From NCBI RefSeq assembly GCF_000471905.2, contig NW_006497083.1:2128203-2192202 (forward strand): DNA of 64,000 bases, read 5' to 3'. The position numbers and the translations under genes were made by a program. Of the stretch, positions 12,073 to 21,723 are shown piece after piece. Every line of letters starts with the position of its first letter. The first letter of the stretch is position 1. Source of the stretch: Amborella trichopoda. Its lineage: Eukaryota; Streptophyta; Magnoliopsida; Amborellales; Amborellaceae. The notes under the pieces were generated by a model. It did no database searches. It was not told the origin of the DNA and saw nothing but the letters and a program-made list of their open reading frames with translations.

Positions 12073-12354
12073 CGTTTCTGAAAGTTATTTTCCATTATTA
12101 TTAGTTTTTTCATGTTTTGATTTTTCAATGGTTTTTGAAGTAACACAAGAGGTGTCCCTTATGAAACTCGCGAGAGAAATGTTGAGGACTGGACATGTAG
12201 GGTGGTTAGATGGCCACCATACGCCTATCCATTTTCTTGCACCGGGACTTGAAGGTGTCGTTGGTATGCTTTCAGCCATTCTTGAGATAGGGGAGTGATT
12301 GACCAATTTTGTTCATGGGTTTAAATCGATGGATGAGTACGCTTGGCTGTGTTA

Positions 12355-12640
12355 GAGCTGATTGTGCATACCTTCAAATCGAGGTCAGCAAGAAGGTTTT
12401 CAATTCCTAGTTCTTGTGTGTTCTAAGATGTGGAAGAAGAGTTATTCCCCGTTGCAAATTCAAGGATCACCTTAGGCCGTTTTGAAGGACGGGCATAGAG
12501 TTGATTGTGCATACCTTCAAATCCAGGTCAGCAAAAAGGTTTTCAATTCCTAGTTCTTGTATGTTCTGAGATGTGGAAGAAGAGTTATTCCCCGTTGCGA
12601 ATTCAAGGATCACCTTAGGCCGTTTTGAAGGACGGGCATC
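12355..12640 (-). repeat. 143-bp tandem duplication between protease and RT
   Basis: Copies 12355-12497 and 12498-12640 share the order GTGCATACCTTCAAATC ... CTAGTTCTTG ... GCCGTTTTGAAGGACGGGCAT, with several substitutions between them. 143 is not a multiple of three, so it shifts the frame of the pol linker. It is older than the RT duplication because the copies have diverged. Confidence 0.9.
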
Positions 12641-13006
12641 GAGAGGATCGAGGCTTTGAATGCCTCCAGATATATAGCTTCGATAGCTTGAAGGCTTCAT
12701 TCGGCTTTGCAATAAGGTGAGAGAACACCTGAGACCTCTTCGATCTCTGTTTTAAGTTTTGGCTTCGAATGATTCAAAAATTGCCTCTGTCACACCTTGC
12801 CCTTGACTACCCAAGCCTTGGGAAAAGAGCATATGCCAAGATTTGAGGGACCCAAAACCGTATCGATGTTGATATTGGATAATGTCATCCATCCATGCAG
12901 AAGTTTGCAAAATTTGAGGGACAGGGTCGCCGGCCTCTAGGCGTAAGGTGGAACAATCGGCTTGCTTGAAGGAAGCGAGAGAGATTTCTCCGAGCTCGAC
13001 TCTCAC
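12467..13006 (-). pseudogene. Pol linker between protease and RT (Tat-like element)
   Basis: Two open stretches, 13006-12752 and 12712-12467, sit between the protease and RT on the same strand. They show no catalytic motif. The first contains YQHRYGFGSLKSW and LGSQGQG-like text of the kind found between PR and RT in Tat-type polyproteins. The second overlaps the 143-bp duplication and is out of frame with its neighbours. Confidence 0.6.
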
Positions 13007-13008
13007 AA

Positions 13009-13785
13009 CTAGCTTCCCGTTATGTATACTAGGACCAAGAAAAGCAGGGGGTCAGCACATACCTTTGCGACGCCGTTTTTAGTTGGAAATTTGAGGCATT
13101 GATGGAGTGTAGAGGTGACCACGAGATTTTCATGCAGCCACGGTCTTCCTAACAACATGTTGAAAGAAGGTTTTATGTCCAAGACATAAAACTTTATCAC
13201 TTGGACGGTAGGGCCGATCTTGAGTGTGAGAGGCAGTATGCCTTCAACTTGTCTTTTGGTTCCGTCGTATGTAGCAATAGTTAGTTGACATGGCTCGAAG
13301 TCATCTGGGCTTTTGCCTATCTGCTTCACTGTTTTCATAGGGCATGTGTTTAATGATGCCCCATTATCAACAAGTACTCTTCGTATCTCATATCCTTGCA
13401 TGAAGATGGTGATGTGTAGAGGTTGGACATGAAATTGGTTAAAGTTAACTGGGATGTCATCGTCTGTGAACGCGATTGGTGTTGGTGTCATCAGCTGGTT
13501 GATCATTCTGCCCAACTCATCCGGCGATGTTTTGCTCGGGATGTGTGTCTTGACAAAGACCTCCTCGATCTGGGCTCTATGTGCTGGCGAATTGGCGAGT
13601 AGCTCCAAGATGGAGATTTGAGCGTGGATCTTCCCGAGATCAGCTGGTAGATCGTAGGTGGTTGCAGATCCTTGAATTTCATTGTTCGGCTCGTGATCTA
13701 CGTCCCCCACTGGTTGTTTGGTTTTTGAGGTATTTCTCATTTTTTCATCGAGAGTATCGACCATCAATTGAATGAGTTTGAACAC
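13009..13785 (-). pseudogene. Aspartic protease of the Tat-like gypsy element
   Basis: This is a 258-residue open stretch. The active-site region reads VLVDNGASLN, with DNG in place of the usual D-S/T-G; DNG and DGG variants are common in Tat-type elements. It is followed by a hydrophobic segment and LGRPWLHE, the equivalent of the second conserved protease block. It would cleave the polyprotein. The block is open by itself but is separated from gag and RT by stops and frame changes. Confidence 0.8.
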
Positions 13786-13794
13786 TCGGCCTCT

Positions 13795-16124
13795 TCAAAT
13801 TAAAGAGTCGACCTCGCCAGCTTGAAGCTCAATAGGATCAGCCCTTGCAAGAGTAATCGGAGACTTTGGGGTGTTGGCTCCTTGTTTGGAAGATGACGCA
13901 TTTTCATTGGTCGTGACCATATCAATCTCTAGTGTGTCATCTTCGTCATATCGGTCCCATTTGAGAAGGTTATCGAGGTTTGGATATGAAAGGCTTCCTC
14001 CTAGGAGGCTCAAAAGATCTTCTTCAGGTTCTTGAATGTGATGATCACAAGCTAATATGAACTGACTGGAATCATCTTCTTCGTCTTCACACTCAATCTT
14101 GTGAATGACAACGTTCTCTTTCTATTTGTCTTGAGCTCCCGGCTTTTCGACTGTTGTGACCATATTTTTAGGGAAAGGATTTGTGAAGATACCCATCTTT
14201 TAATTAGGCACTTCGACAAGTTGATTTTTTGGTGCGACAGTGATGTCCCCCCTATTGATTAACCCTTGAATCATCCGTTTCAAATATATGCAGTTTTGAG
14301 TATCATGAGCATGGTTTTGATGCCATTTGCACCACCTGCTCTTATCTATGACTTGAAAAGGTGGTTCAAATGGTGGTGGGAGATAAACCATATTCTTAGC
14401 CAAGAGTAATTTCAACACTTTTTCTAATGGGTCTTTGATAGGGATGAAATTATCCTCTCGCCTTTGGTTATTATTTTGAGCGTTAGCTCTAGGCTAACCC
14501 CTTCGCTTTTGATTCTAATTGTTGCGTTGACCAGCTGAACCTTGGGCCAATCCGTTAACGACGATCTCATTAACCAGACCCTAAGCATTCCCCTTGTTTT
14601 TGTTCATATTTTGGGGAGTTGTTATTGGCTTGTTGTCGGGCTTGGTGCTTAGGGGTGTGCCTCTGGCCCTTTCATGTCGCACCACCCGCTTGATCATGGA
14701 GTCGAAAGAGTGGGGGATAAGACCTTGGCTGAAGAAGGTCCTGTACTCGGGGGCAGCATTCTCTAAGACTATGGAGATCTTGGCTGGGTTTGTAAGTGGA
14801 CATTCTATGACCCGTATTGCCACCTCACGGAATCGACCGATGAAATCCTCGAAGGATTCTCTTGGGTTTTGTTTTGTTGCACTGAGTTCGGCCAGGGAGA
14901 GAGGTCTTGGTGTCGACCCCGCAGTAGTGAGAGATGAATAGGTTGAATATTTCGTCTGAAGTGATGTGTGGTCGAACGGACATTATTCTTCGATGCCAGT
15001 TCAAGGCCTCACCAATCAATGTTTGTGAAAAGATGGCCTTCAATTGGTTAGGCATGTCTCGCAAAGCCCGAACGAAGAGGAGGTACGTGTTGACTTGAGT
15101 ATCTGGATCGCTCTTCCCATTGAACTTGTTTCTAAATTCTAGGAGGATAAATCCCAGGGGAAGGTCTTTCATGCCTTCAAGGGTTTCATGAACATAGGCA
15201 TTTGGGGGTAGAATTTCATGCATGCCCATTCTTACAAGAAAATCCTGCATTGCTTTTAATGTGCCTTCTTGGATTATTTGGCATGGCAGTAGGCCCACTA
15301 GTTGGTGGGTTCCCAATTGTAGACTGATAAGTAGAAACTACGTGTATATGTTGGCCTGCATGGGCCTGAGATTGATGAGCCGCAGTCACTGAGGAAGTTT
15401 GATACATTGGTGCCTGAGGGGCGTACTGACCCATAGGTGTTGCCATCGGTTGCAGAAATTACACGGTTTGCTGGATCGGATGAACTAGATGGACCGATTG
15501 AAGAATCAGCTGACTTGGTTGTGTTAAGGGTTGACCTATACCACTAACTTGGTTTAGGATTGACCCTTAAGCTGGGGCATGAACAGTGTAACCTAGGTCA
15601 ACTAGACTTTTGAGGGCAGTTTGGACGCCTATCTCGCCTAAGGGTCGATTTTAGTCGACACCTCTGGTTCATATAGTGTTCAGGACACCATAAGTTGTAC
15701 TATGGTGGCTCGAGGTTGGGTTAGATCCCCTAGACCTAGGTGGGTCTTGGTTTTGAGATCGCTGCACCTCAGAGTTATCTTGGTTCTAGTTACGAGAATT
15801 GGCTTTAGATGTTGCATGAATTTCTTCCCTCACTCGACTTCTACTTTGGTTGCCTAAAATCCCTTGTAGGACGACGCCTGGTCGGACTCCCTGAATATTC
15901 AAGGTTTTTTTGTCAGATCCGACTTTTCGGGTCATACAAATCTCAGGATTAGGAGTGGATGCATGAGACTCTGCCTCTAATTGAAGACTTAAGCGTTTAA
16001 TGGATTGTCCTGAGGTCTGTTGATAACTCCAAGGGATTGCAGCATATTGGTCCCTAGGTTGGGGCAGGTTAGGCTTAGAGTCGACTGTGGAGCAGTCATC
16101 ATGGTTGCCTTGAGTGACTGACAT
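13795..16124 (-). pseudogene. Gag of the Tat-like gypsy element
   Basis: This is a series of open blocks: 16124-15786 (Gln/Ser-rich N-terminus), 15446-15216, 15316-14825, 14823-14581, 14418-14200 and 14013-13795. The block 15316-14825 contains the capsid-like retrotransposon gag core (LEFRNKFNGKSDPD, LIGEALNWHRR). The block 14418-14200 ends in a zinc-binding CKWH...H..H....C arrangement, as in Tat gag proteins, followed by LINRGDI. Gag would form the virus-like particle. Stops and frameshifts between all blocks make it a pseudogene. Confidence 0.8.
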
Positions 16125-16129
16125 GGTGA

Positions 16130-17180
16130 TTCCTTTTGGCTAGATTCTAAAATCTAGACTTAGGTAAGATCTAAACTCGACGACTTAAGGCAAACCTAGC
16201 TTGACACTAGAGGCAAAAACTTTAGCTAAGACCTATGCTAAGACTAGACTAGAACCTAGACTTACTAGACTCAATGGATTTTGGTTAAGACCTTGAACTA
16301 GAGTAAGCTTAGTCTAGCCCTAGAGGCAACTCTTAAGCTTAGCCCTATGCTAGAACCTAGACTAGATGGTGCACAAGTCTTGGCTCGGATCAAGAGTGGG
16401 TTTAAGTTTGGAGGGGTAAGCAACCCTAATGTATTTTTTTATTTTTTATCTTTTTAATTTTGATGAAACACAGTTAAACTAAGCAAGAAAATATGATTTC
16501 AGTCAAAATTAACGAACTAAAATAAAATTAAAAGGGCAATAGATCTATCTGAAGCAAAATATTTTTTTATATTTTTTAAAATTTTATTTTAGGGAAAAAA
16601 TTAGTCAACATGAAGCCAAAAGTCCCTGGAATGGTCCTGTGGGGTCCCAAAATATTTCTCGGACACTTGCAGTTGGGCGACACGGGTGCTGTCGCGCCCA
16701 GGCAGCACCAGTGGTGTCGGCCTTGCAGGGTGGGTGACAAGGCTGGTGTCGCCCAAAACATTATTTTTTTTATTTTTTTATTTTTTTATCTTATTAATCT
16801 TGATGAAATAAGACTACTTTAATCTTGGAAGAAGCAAGAAATAAAAATATTTATAATGAAATAAATTAAAAAAAAGTAAAATTGAAAAGCCCAGATTGAA
16901 TTGAAAATAATTGTTTTGTATTTTTAAAAAATTTATTTTGATCTCAAATTTTTTGTGCAGTCACAAAAGAGTCCATAGAACAGATCTACAAAGTTTCAAA
17001 GGTTTCTGAGACCTTTGAATTTGGGCGACACTGGGAGTGTCTTTTAGAAAAAGTAGGGTTTCGGAGCACCGAAACCCTAGATTCTGGTAACAGCCAACTT
17101 TTGGGACTTTTTGTGACTGAAAACAGTGAAAAATAGTGAATAAAAATCTTATTTTGAAGCTTGGATCATGCTCGAAATAG
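16130..17180 (-). other. 5' leader of the Tat-like element with degenerate direct repeats
   Basis: This non-coding stretch lies between the PBS and gag. 16140-16380 is rich in diverged CTAGAC/CCTAGA motifs. A pair of degenerate units of about 330 bp (about 16430-16760 and 16765-17050) share a T-rich start, TTGATGAAA, an AAGCAAGAAA block and GGGCGACAC. A GC-rich patch at 16610-16750 stands out in an AT-rich region. Confidence 0.5.
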
Positions 17181-17197
17181 CTCCACGGTGGGCGCCA
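17181..17197 (-). promoter_or_regulatory. Primer-binding site of the Tat-like element
   Basis: The minus strand reads TGGCGCCCACCGTGGAG three bases after the end of the 5' LTR (17201). TGGCGCC-initial sites next to the 5' LTR are typical for priming of Tat and related plant gypsy elements. This fixes the element's orientation. Confidence 0.9.
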
Positions 17198-17200
17198 AAT

Positions 17201-18404
17201 TGTTCACACTCCGATCTGTGCCGATCTCTGTGATGAGATCTACTCAAATCTTAGCAAAAACTGTATTATTTTTTAAAAAGTGGAGAAAGTGAGGTTTCTT
17301 TAATTATGGGCTCAGAAAAATCTCAGATCTATACGGATCTGGTCTTTTTCTGAGTCCACTGGCAGCGTCAGCTCCAAATCCGTATTTGACCTAAAAACGA
17401 TTCTAAATTTAATTAAATCTAAGGATGAATTAGTTTTCAGAAAAGATAAAGTAAAGCAGATAATTAAATGATGAAAAACAAACTAAATTAAGCAAAGAAA
17501 GATATATTTACCTCTAAAGACCCAAAACCTAGAGTTTCGAGCTTGGATCTGGCCGCTCTTCTAATTTACGCCACCATCTCCTTTTTTGGATTCATTTGCT
17601 TGCTGGAATTGGTAGATCTAAGGTTCTTTTGACCTAGATCTAGGGTTCCTCAGGCAAAGGGAAAAACTGAGAATTTTAGGGTTTACCTAAGCTTTTTTTG
17701 GGATTGGAAGAAAATTTCCTTAGTTTTCTAAGGGTTTTGGGATCTCCAGAGGTTAGAGGAGAATTTCCTTAGATTTCTAAGGGTTTTGGGATCTCTAGAG
17801 GTTGAATATGACTTCTGATATTTTCTCTAATTTTTTGAAATTTTTGAGTATTTTTCCAAAATTTTTAGGAATTGTTTAAGGATTTTTCTAATATTTGAAA
17901 TTTTTTGGCTATATTTCTAATTTCGAGGATTTCTAAGGTTTTTTTTGTCTCTTTTTTTTCTCTCCTTTTAGGTTGGGTTAGGGAGATGGAGTATTTATAA
18001 GATTCAATTGGTGATTTTTTCTAAGTTTTTTAGAGTTTTTTTAGAATTTTTTGGATTTATCTTGAAGTTATAACATTATCTAATTAAAAAAAACGTGTTT
18101 ATTGCATCAACAGATGCGTTGACTGTGTCATCAGCCAGCTCCTAGGCCTGTAGGGCTCGTTACAGCCCGGCCCGAGGCCTGACAGTTAGGTCTCACTGGG
18201 ACTAAATTGTCATTTGTTATATCATTTTATCTGTTAGTCCGATTCAGACGATTCTTAGACCGTTGGAAAGATCTTGGGCTCTACTTCAAATTAGAATAGG
18301 ATTTGGGTAGTTTTGGGATAATTAAATTGGGTCTACTAAGATAATGTGGTCCTCAGGGTTCAGAAAATCATAAAATTTGTTAGATTTAAAATGGGGTGTC
18401 TACA
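17201..18404 (-). repeat. 5' LTR of the Tat-like gypsy element
   Basis: Direct repeat of 5164-6354, with the same terminal sequences and collinear blocks (GCAGCGTCA, TTTGACCTAAAAACG, GATTCAATTGGTGATTTTT, GACAGTTAGGTCTCA). It is about 13 bp longer than the other copy through small indels. Confidence 0.9.
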
Positions 18405-19312
18405 ATATTCTCTCTACCCTTTTGGAGTTTTCCTTTCAAACAAATTTTGTTTAAAAGTAGACACATAATAGTAGCACATATACTTCCACAAGCTTCATAT
18501 CACTCTGTTAAGTAAACTTGATAATTATATTTAAGTCTCAATAAAGAGAATACCATAATTGCAGAAAATTTAGGATGACCTCTCTTCAATCCAAAATAAA
18601 TATTCCCCTCTTCCCGTAGATATTTCTCTCTCAAATAAATTTCATTAGAAACTAGACTCAAAATTGAAGTCTAAAAACTTAGTGTGAGCCACAAAATATT
18701 ATGTTAAGCATAAAAATAAAATCTTGACTTCCAAGTTATGAAAATAATTTTTGTTGCAAAAAATAGCACTTGCGGACCTTTTAATAAATCGATTATATCT
18801 TTTAAACCACAAGGAATTTCTTGATGAAACCTTTTTTGTTTGAAAGTACACTTGATTTTATGAGACAAAACACTTGATTTTATGAGTCATAGTAAAATTT
18901 CAGCAAGAAACAAAAGCATATCATTGACGGGAAAAATTACGGAATTCAATAGATAGTTCTTAGATTTTGTAGGGACAAAACTGACACCCTTCATTCATGA
19001 GTCCATAACTCTCAATTCCCTTAGGATCTCCTACTGAAATTTTGTAGATAGATCCTACTCTCAAAGACACACAAAGTCATTGAAGTATATAATAGAGAAA
19101 TACGTCATTATCTTATTCATATAACTACTCCAAAATAGTACAGAATACCCTTTTTGCAGAGTGTCTTTTTTGGTGTTTTGAATATTTCAATAATTCTTAA
19201 CCGGGGTATATTACTTGACCACAAAGATTATTAGCTTTCTCATATCTCATTTCCAAGTTTGATCTTGACTCAATAAAGAAAAAACACATTTAATGACATC
19301 AAATATCAACCT
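18405..19312. other. 5' internal region of the outer copia-type element
   Basis: This lies between the nested gypsy element and the outer PBS. It is AT-rich and full of stops on both strands. No gag coding is recognisable, which supports the view that the outer element lacks its own proteins. Confidence 0.5.
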
Positions 19313-19313
19313 T

Positions 19314-19325
19314 TCTCTGATACTA
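19314..19325 (-). promoter_or_regulatory. Initiator-tRNA-Met-type primer-binding site of the outer element
   Basis: The minus strand reads TAGTATCAGAGA directly after the 5' LTR end at 19327. The canonical copia site is TGGTATCAGAGC. The G-to-A and terminal changes are consistent with decay. Confidence 0.8.
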
Positions 19326-19326
19326 A

Positions 19327-21723
19327 TGAAAGTTCGACTAGTGTGATCTTTAACGGGGATTTTTTTTTTCTCACCCTTTTTCTTTTATTTTCTTTGGCAA
19401 ATATCACTTGCAAGTAGTCTTATTACAGTAACTCTTGCTTCAAATAAAATAAACATTTACCAACCCATAATCTTAAGAACTTTGATACTATTGAACCAAT
19501 ATTCTTTAACTAAATAAAATAACCACAAATCTTGTGCTTGAGAATAGAAAGACTATAGAATTAAATATGCAAGAATCAAAAGAGAATGCCAGATATTACC
19601 TCAACCGGGCTTATTACATCCCACACCGAGTCACTACCATTCGATGGCACGGGATCGACGGTTTTCTTTCAATCTCAACTGGGAAAGCTAATTTCAGCCA
19701 AGCTCTTCGAATGCTCTTCAATGGGACCCTCATATTCACCCAAAACTCTTCAGGATCAATCCCCAAAAATTACTTCAAGAAAAAATTCTCCTTTCTAATT
19801 TTTTTTATCAAAGCCCCAAAAACTAGAGAAAGAAAGGTGTTTGAGAATGGGGCGTGAGCCCCCCTTTTATATAATGGGGCGTGGAGAAGATAAAATAAGA
19901 GAGGGAGAGAAGATAAGAGAAAGTAGGAGACAGAAGGAGTTGGGTGAGGAAAAAGAGAGAGTTGCATGAGAAAAGAATGATAGAGAGAGAATGTCGTGAG
20001 GATCTTTTTTTCATGAGAGGGAGGAGAGAGAGAGAGTTACGTGAGAATTTTTTTTCGAGAGAGGGTTCATAAGAGGGAGGAGAGAGAAAATTTTGTGAGA
20101 GAAAAGATAATATTGGGTCCAAGTTTTTCATTGCTTGTCTCATAAGATTTTATCTGAACTGTCGATTAAGTGTAGCTTGTGGGGTGAGAAATCTGAGCCA
20201 TTTATTTTATAGATGGGCCATCAATATTATAAAATGTGATGAGCCATTATCTCTCTTTTCCTTTGACCACTATCCCATCAAATAAAAATTGATTAATTAA
20301 AAATATTGTATTCATCTAAAATATATCCATAAGCTTTATCAGGCCTTCTAGAAGATTTTACTCACTTCTAGAAGATTTTACTCAAATCTCTTAAAGATAA
20401 AACACTTTATCAACTCAAAGCAATTTAAAATAAAATATATTAATAAATCCCATAAAGATGGGGAGGTGCCACCCATGGGATAAACCTCCCCTCAAAAGGT
20501 GGCGTGTCAATGGGCCTCACCTTCTAAAATATAGTGGGCCCACATGCACTGAGCCTCCATAAAATTTTATATCTTTAAAAATAATAAATTTTAAAATATT
20601 ATTTTAATATTTCAATCATTAAAAAAACAATATCTGTAATTTTATAAACCCAAATTTCAGAAATAAAATATCTAGGGATTTATAAAAATTCAAATAATAA
20701 TTCTAAAATAATATCTGCCATAAAAAAACATAATTAAATTAATTTGATAGGAAAATGATCCATATGGTCAATGAATTAAATCAATAATGGGGCACTCTAC
20801 CTTCAACTGTGGACTACAGATCACGCTTGCTTTATCATGCTGACCCAGTGTTGCCCATTACCCACAGTCCAAGCAGGGGCTCATTAGTGGGTCACCAAAG
20901 TTTAGACGATGAACTAAGGGATTGCAATCCCAGTCAGAGGATTTCAGGTTCTCCCCTAGAGACGAGCCAAGATCACATAGACTTGATGCGACCACAGCTC
21001 TATGGCACATAGGCGTATCTCTTGCACATGCATATGCTTCACCTTAAAATGTGGCTTGCTCGCTTTCTTGAACGGTCTATCAATATGTATATCATGTGAT
21101 AGTACAAGGATGAGGCTTAAGCCCCCGTATCCATAGGCCACCATCACACACAAGGGTCACACAGTCCCTCGGCTCTCTTACCCAGGTATAGTCCGACCTC
21201 ATCAAGGGATAACCCACTAGAACTCTTCTCGATTTATTTTCTATGCTCACGCAATATGAGTTTTTTCAACCCTACTGGCCTAGACCGTTAAGCACAATCA
21301 GGTATGTGCAGACCTTGTTTGCATGGTATGGTCTATAAAGGACCACACTCTCACTGAGTCCATAATCCACTGTATCAAATGTCTCTTCACAATCACTCAT
21401 AAAGCCTTTGAAGGCCACATAAACCCAACAATTATCCGGGCCTTTGGAGTGCAACTTCATGTTTAAGACTTGGAAGGCTCCCTCCAATTTCTTTGGGGTC
21501 GACCTTTGAAAGTGACATGGTGTGTAATTGAAGCAAATTTGTTGAAAAATAAATATTACTTGAAAAATGTCATTTCCCTTGGCCTTTATAGAGGGAGCAC
21601 ATAATGTTACACTAGGTAGTAGCGAAAATCAGTGATCCTATGTTTCTTCAAAAGATTGAGAGTATTATAGTCTTTGGTGAAAATGCCTTCAGGGATTTTT
21701 ATATAAGGGGGTCAAAAAAGTCA
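19327..21723 (-). repeat. 5' LTR of the outer copia-type element
   Basis: Direct repeat of 515-2866. It contains an internal 22-bp tandem duplication at about 20346-20389 (CTAGAAGATTTTACTCA repeated) that is absent from the left LTR, which accounts for part of the length difference. Frames inside it on both strands are disrupted relative to the other LTR and are not genes. Confidence 0.8.

Larger units (their letters stand above)
5164..18404 (-). mobile_element. Ty3-gypsy (Tat-lineage) retrotransposon nested in the outer element
   Basis: The LTRs are 5164-6354 and 17201-18404 (about 1.2 kb, minus-strand ends TGTAGACACC...ACA). The minus-strand PBS TGGCGCCCACCGTGG follows the right LTR after three bases. 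The flanking pentamers are atgtt (5159-5163) and atatt (18405-18409), a 4/5 match consistent with a 5-bp target duplication. The minus-strand order is leader, gag, protease, RT, RNase H region with a second archaeal-type RNase H, integrase, then a 2.5-kb non-coding 3' spacer with tandem repeats. A second RNase H and a long spacer are known features of the Tat/Ogre lineage. All reading frames are broken, so it is non-autonomous now. Confidence 0.9.
515..21723 (-). mobile_element. Outer copia-type LTR retrotransposon, non-autonomous remnant, minus strand
   Basis: Two direct repeats of about 2.35-2.40 kb (515-2866 and 19327-21723) begin TGAAAGTTCGACTAG and end at a GTCA tetranucleotide, and they match along their length by eye. 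Next to the right repeat, at 19314-19325, the minus strand reads TAGTATCAGAGA. This is close to the copia PBS complementary to initiator tRNA-Met, so the right copy is the 5' LTR and the element is on the minus strand. The only recognisable coding trace is the end of a copia RNase H beside the 3' LTR. Once the nested gypsy element is removed, only about 3.2 kb of internal sequence remains, less than a full gag-pol needs. The element was therefore probably mobilised in trans or is heavily deleted. I saw no convincing 5-bp target duplication at the outer edges. Confidence 0.75.

Noticed and set aside
19534..20143. Open frames on both strands inside the outer LTR
   Set aside because: The corresponding frames in the other LTR (515-2866) are broken and the text is simple-sequence-rich.
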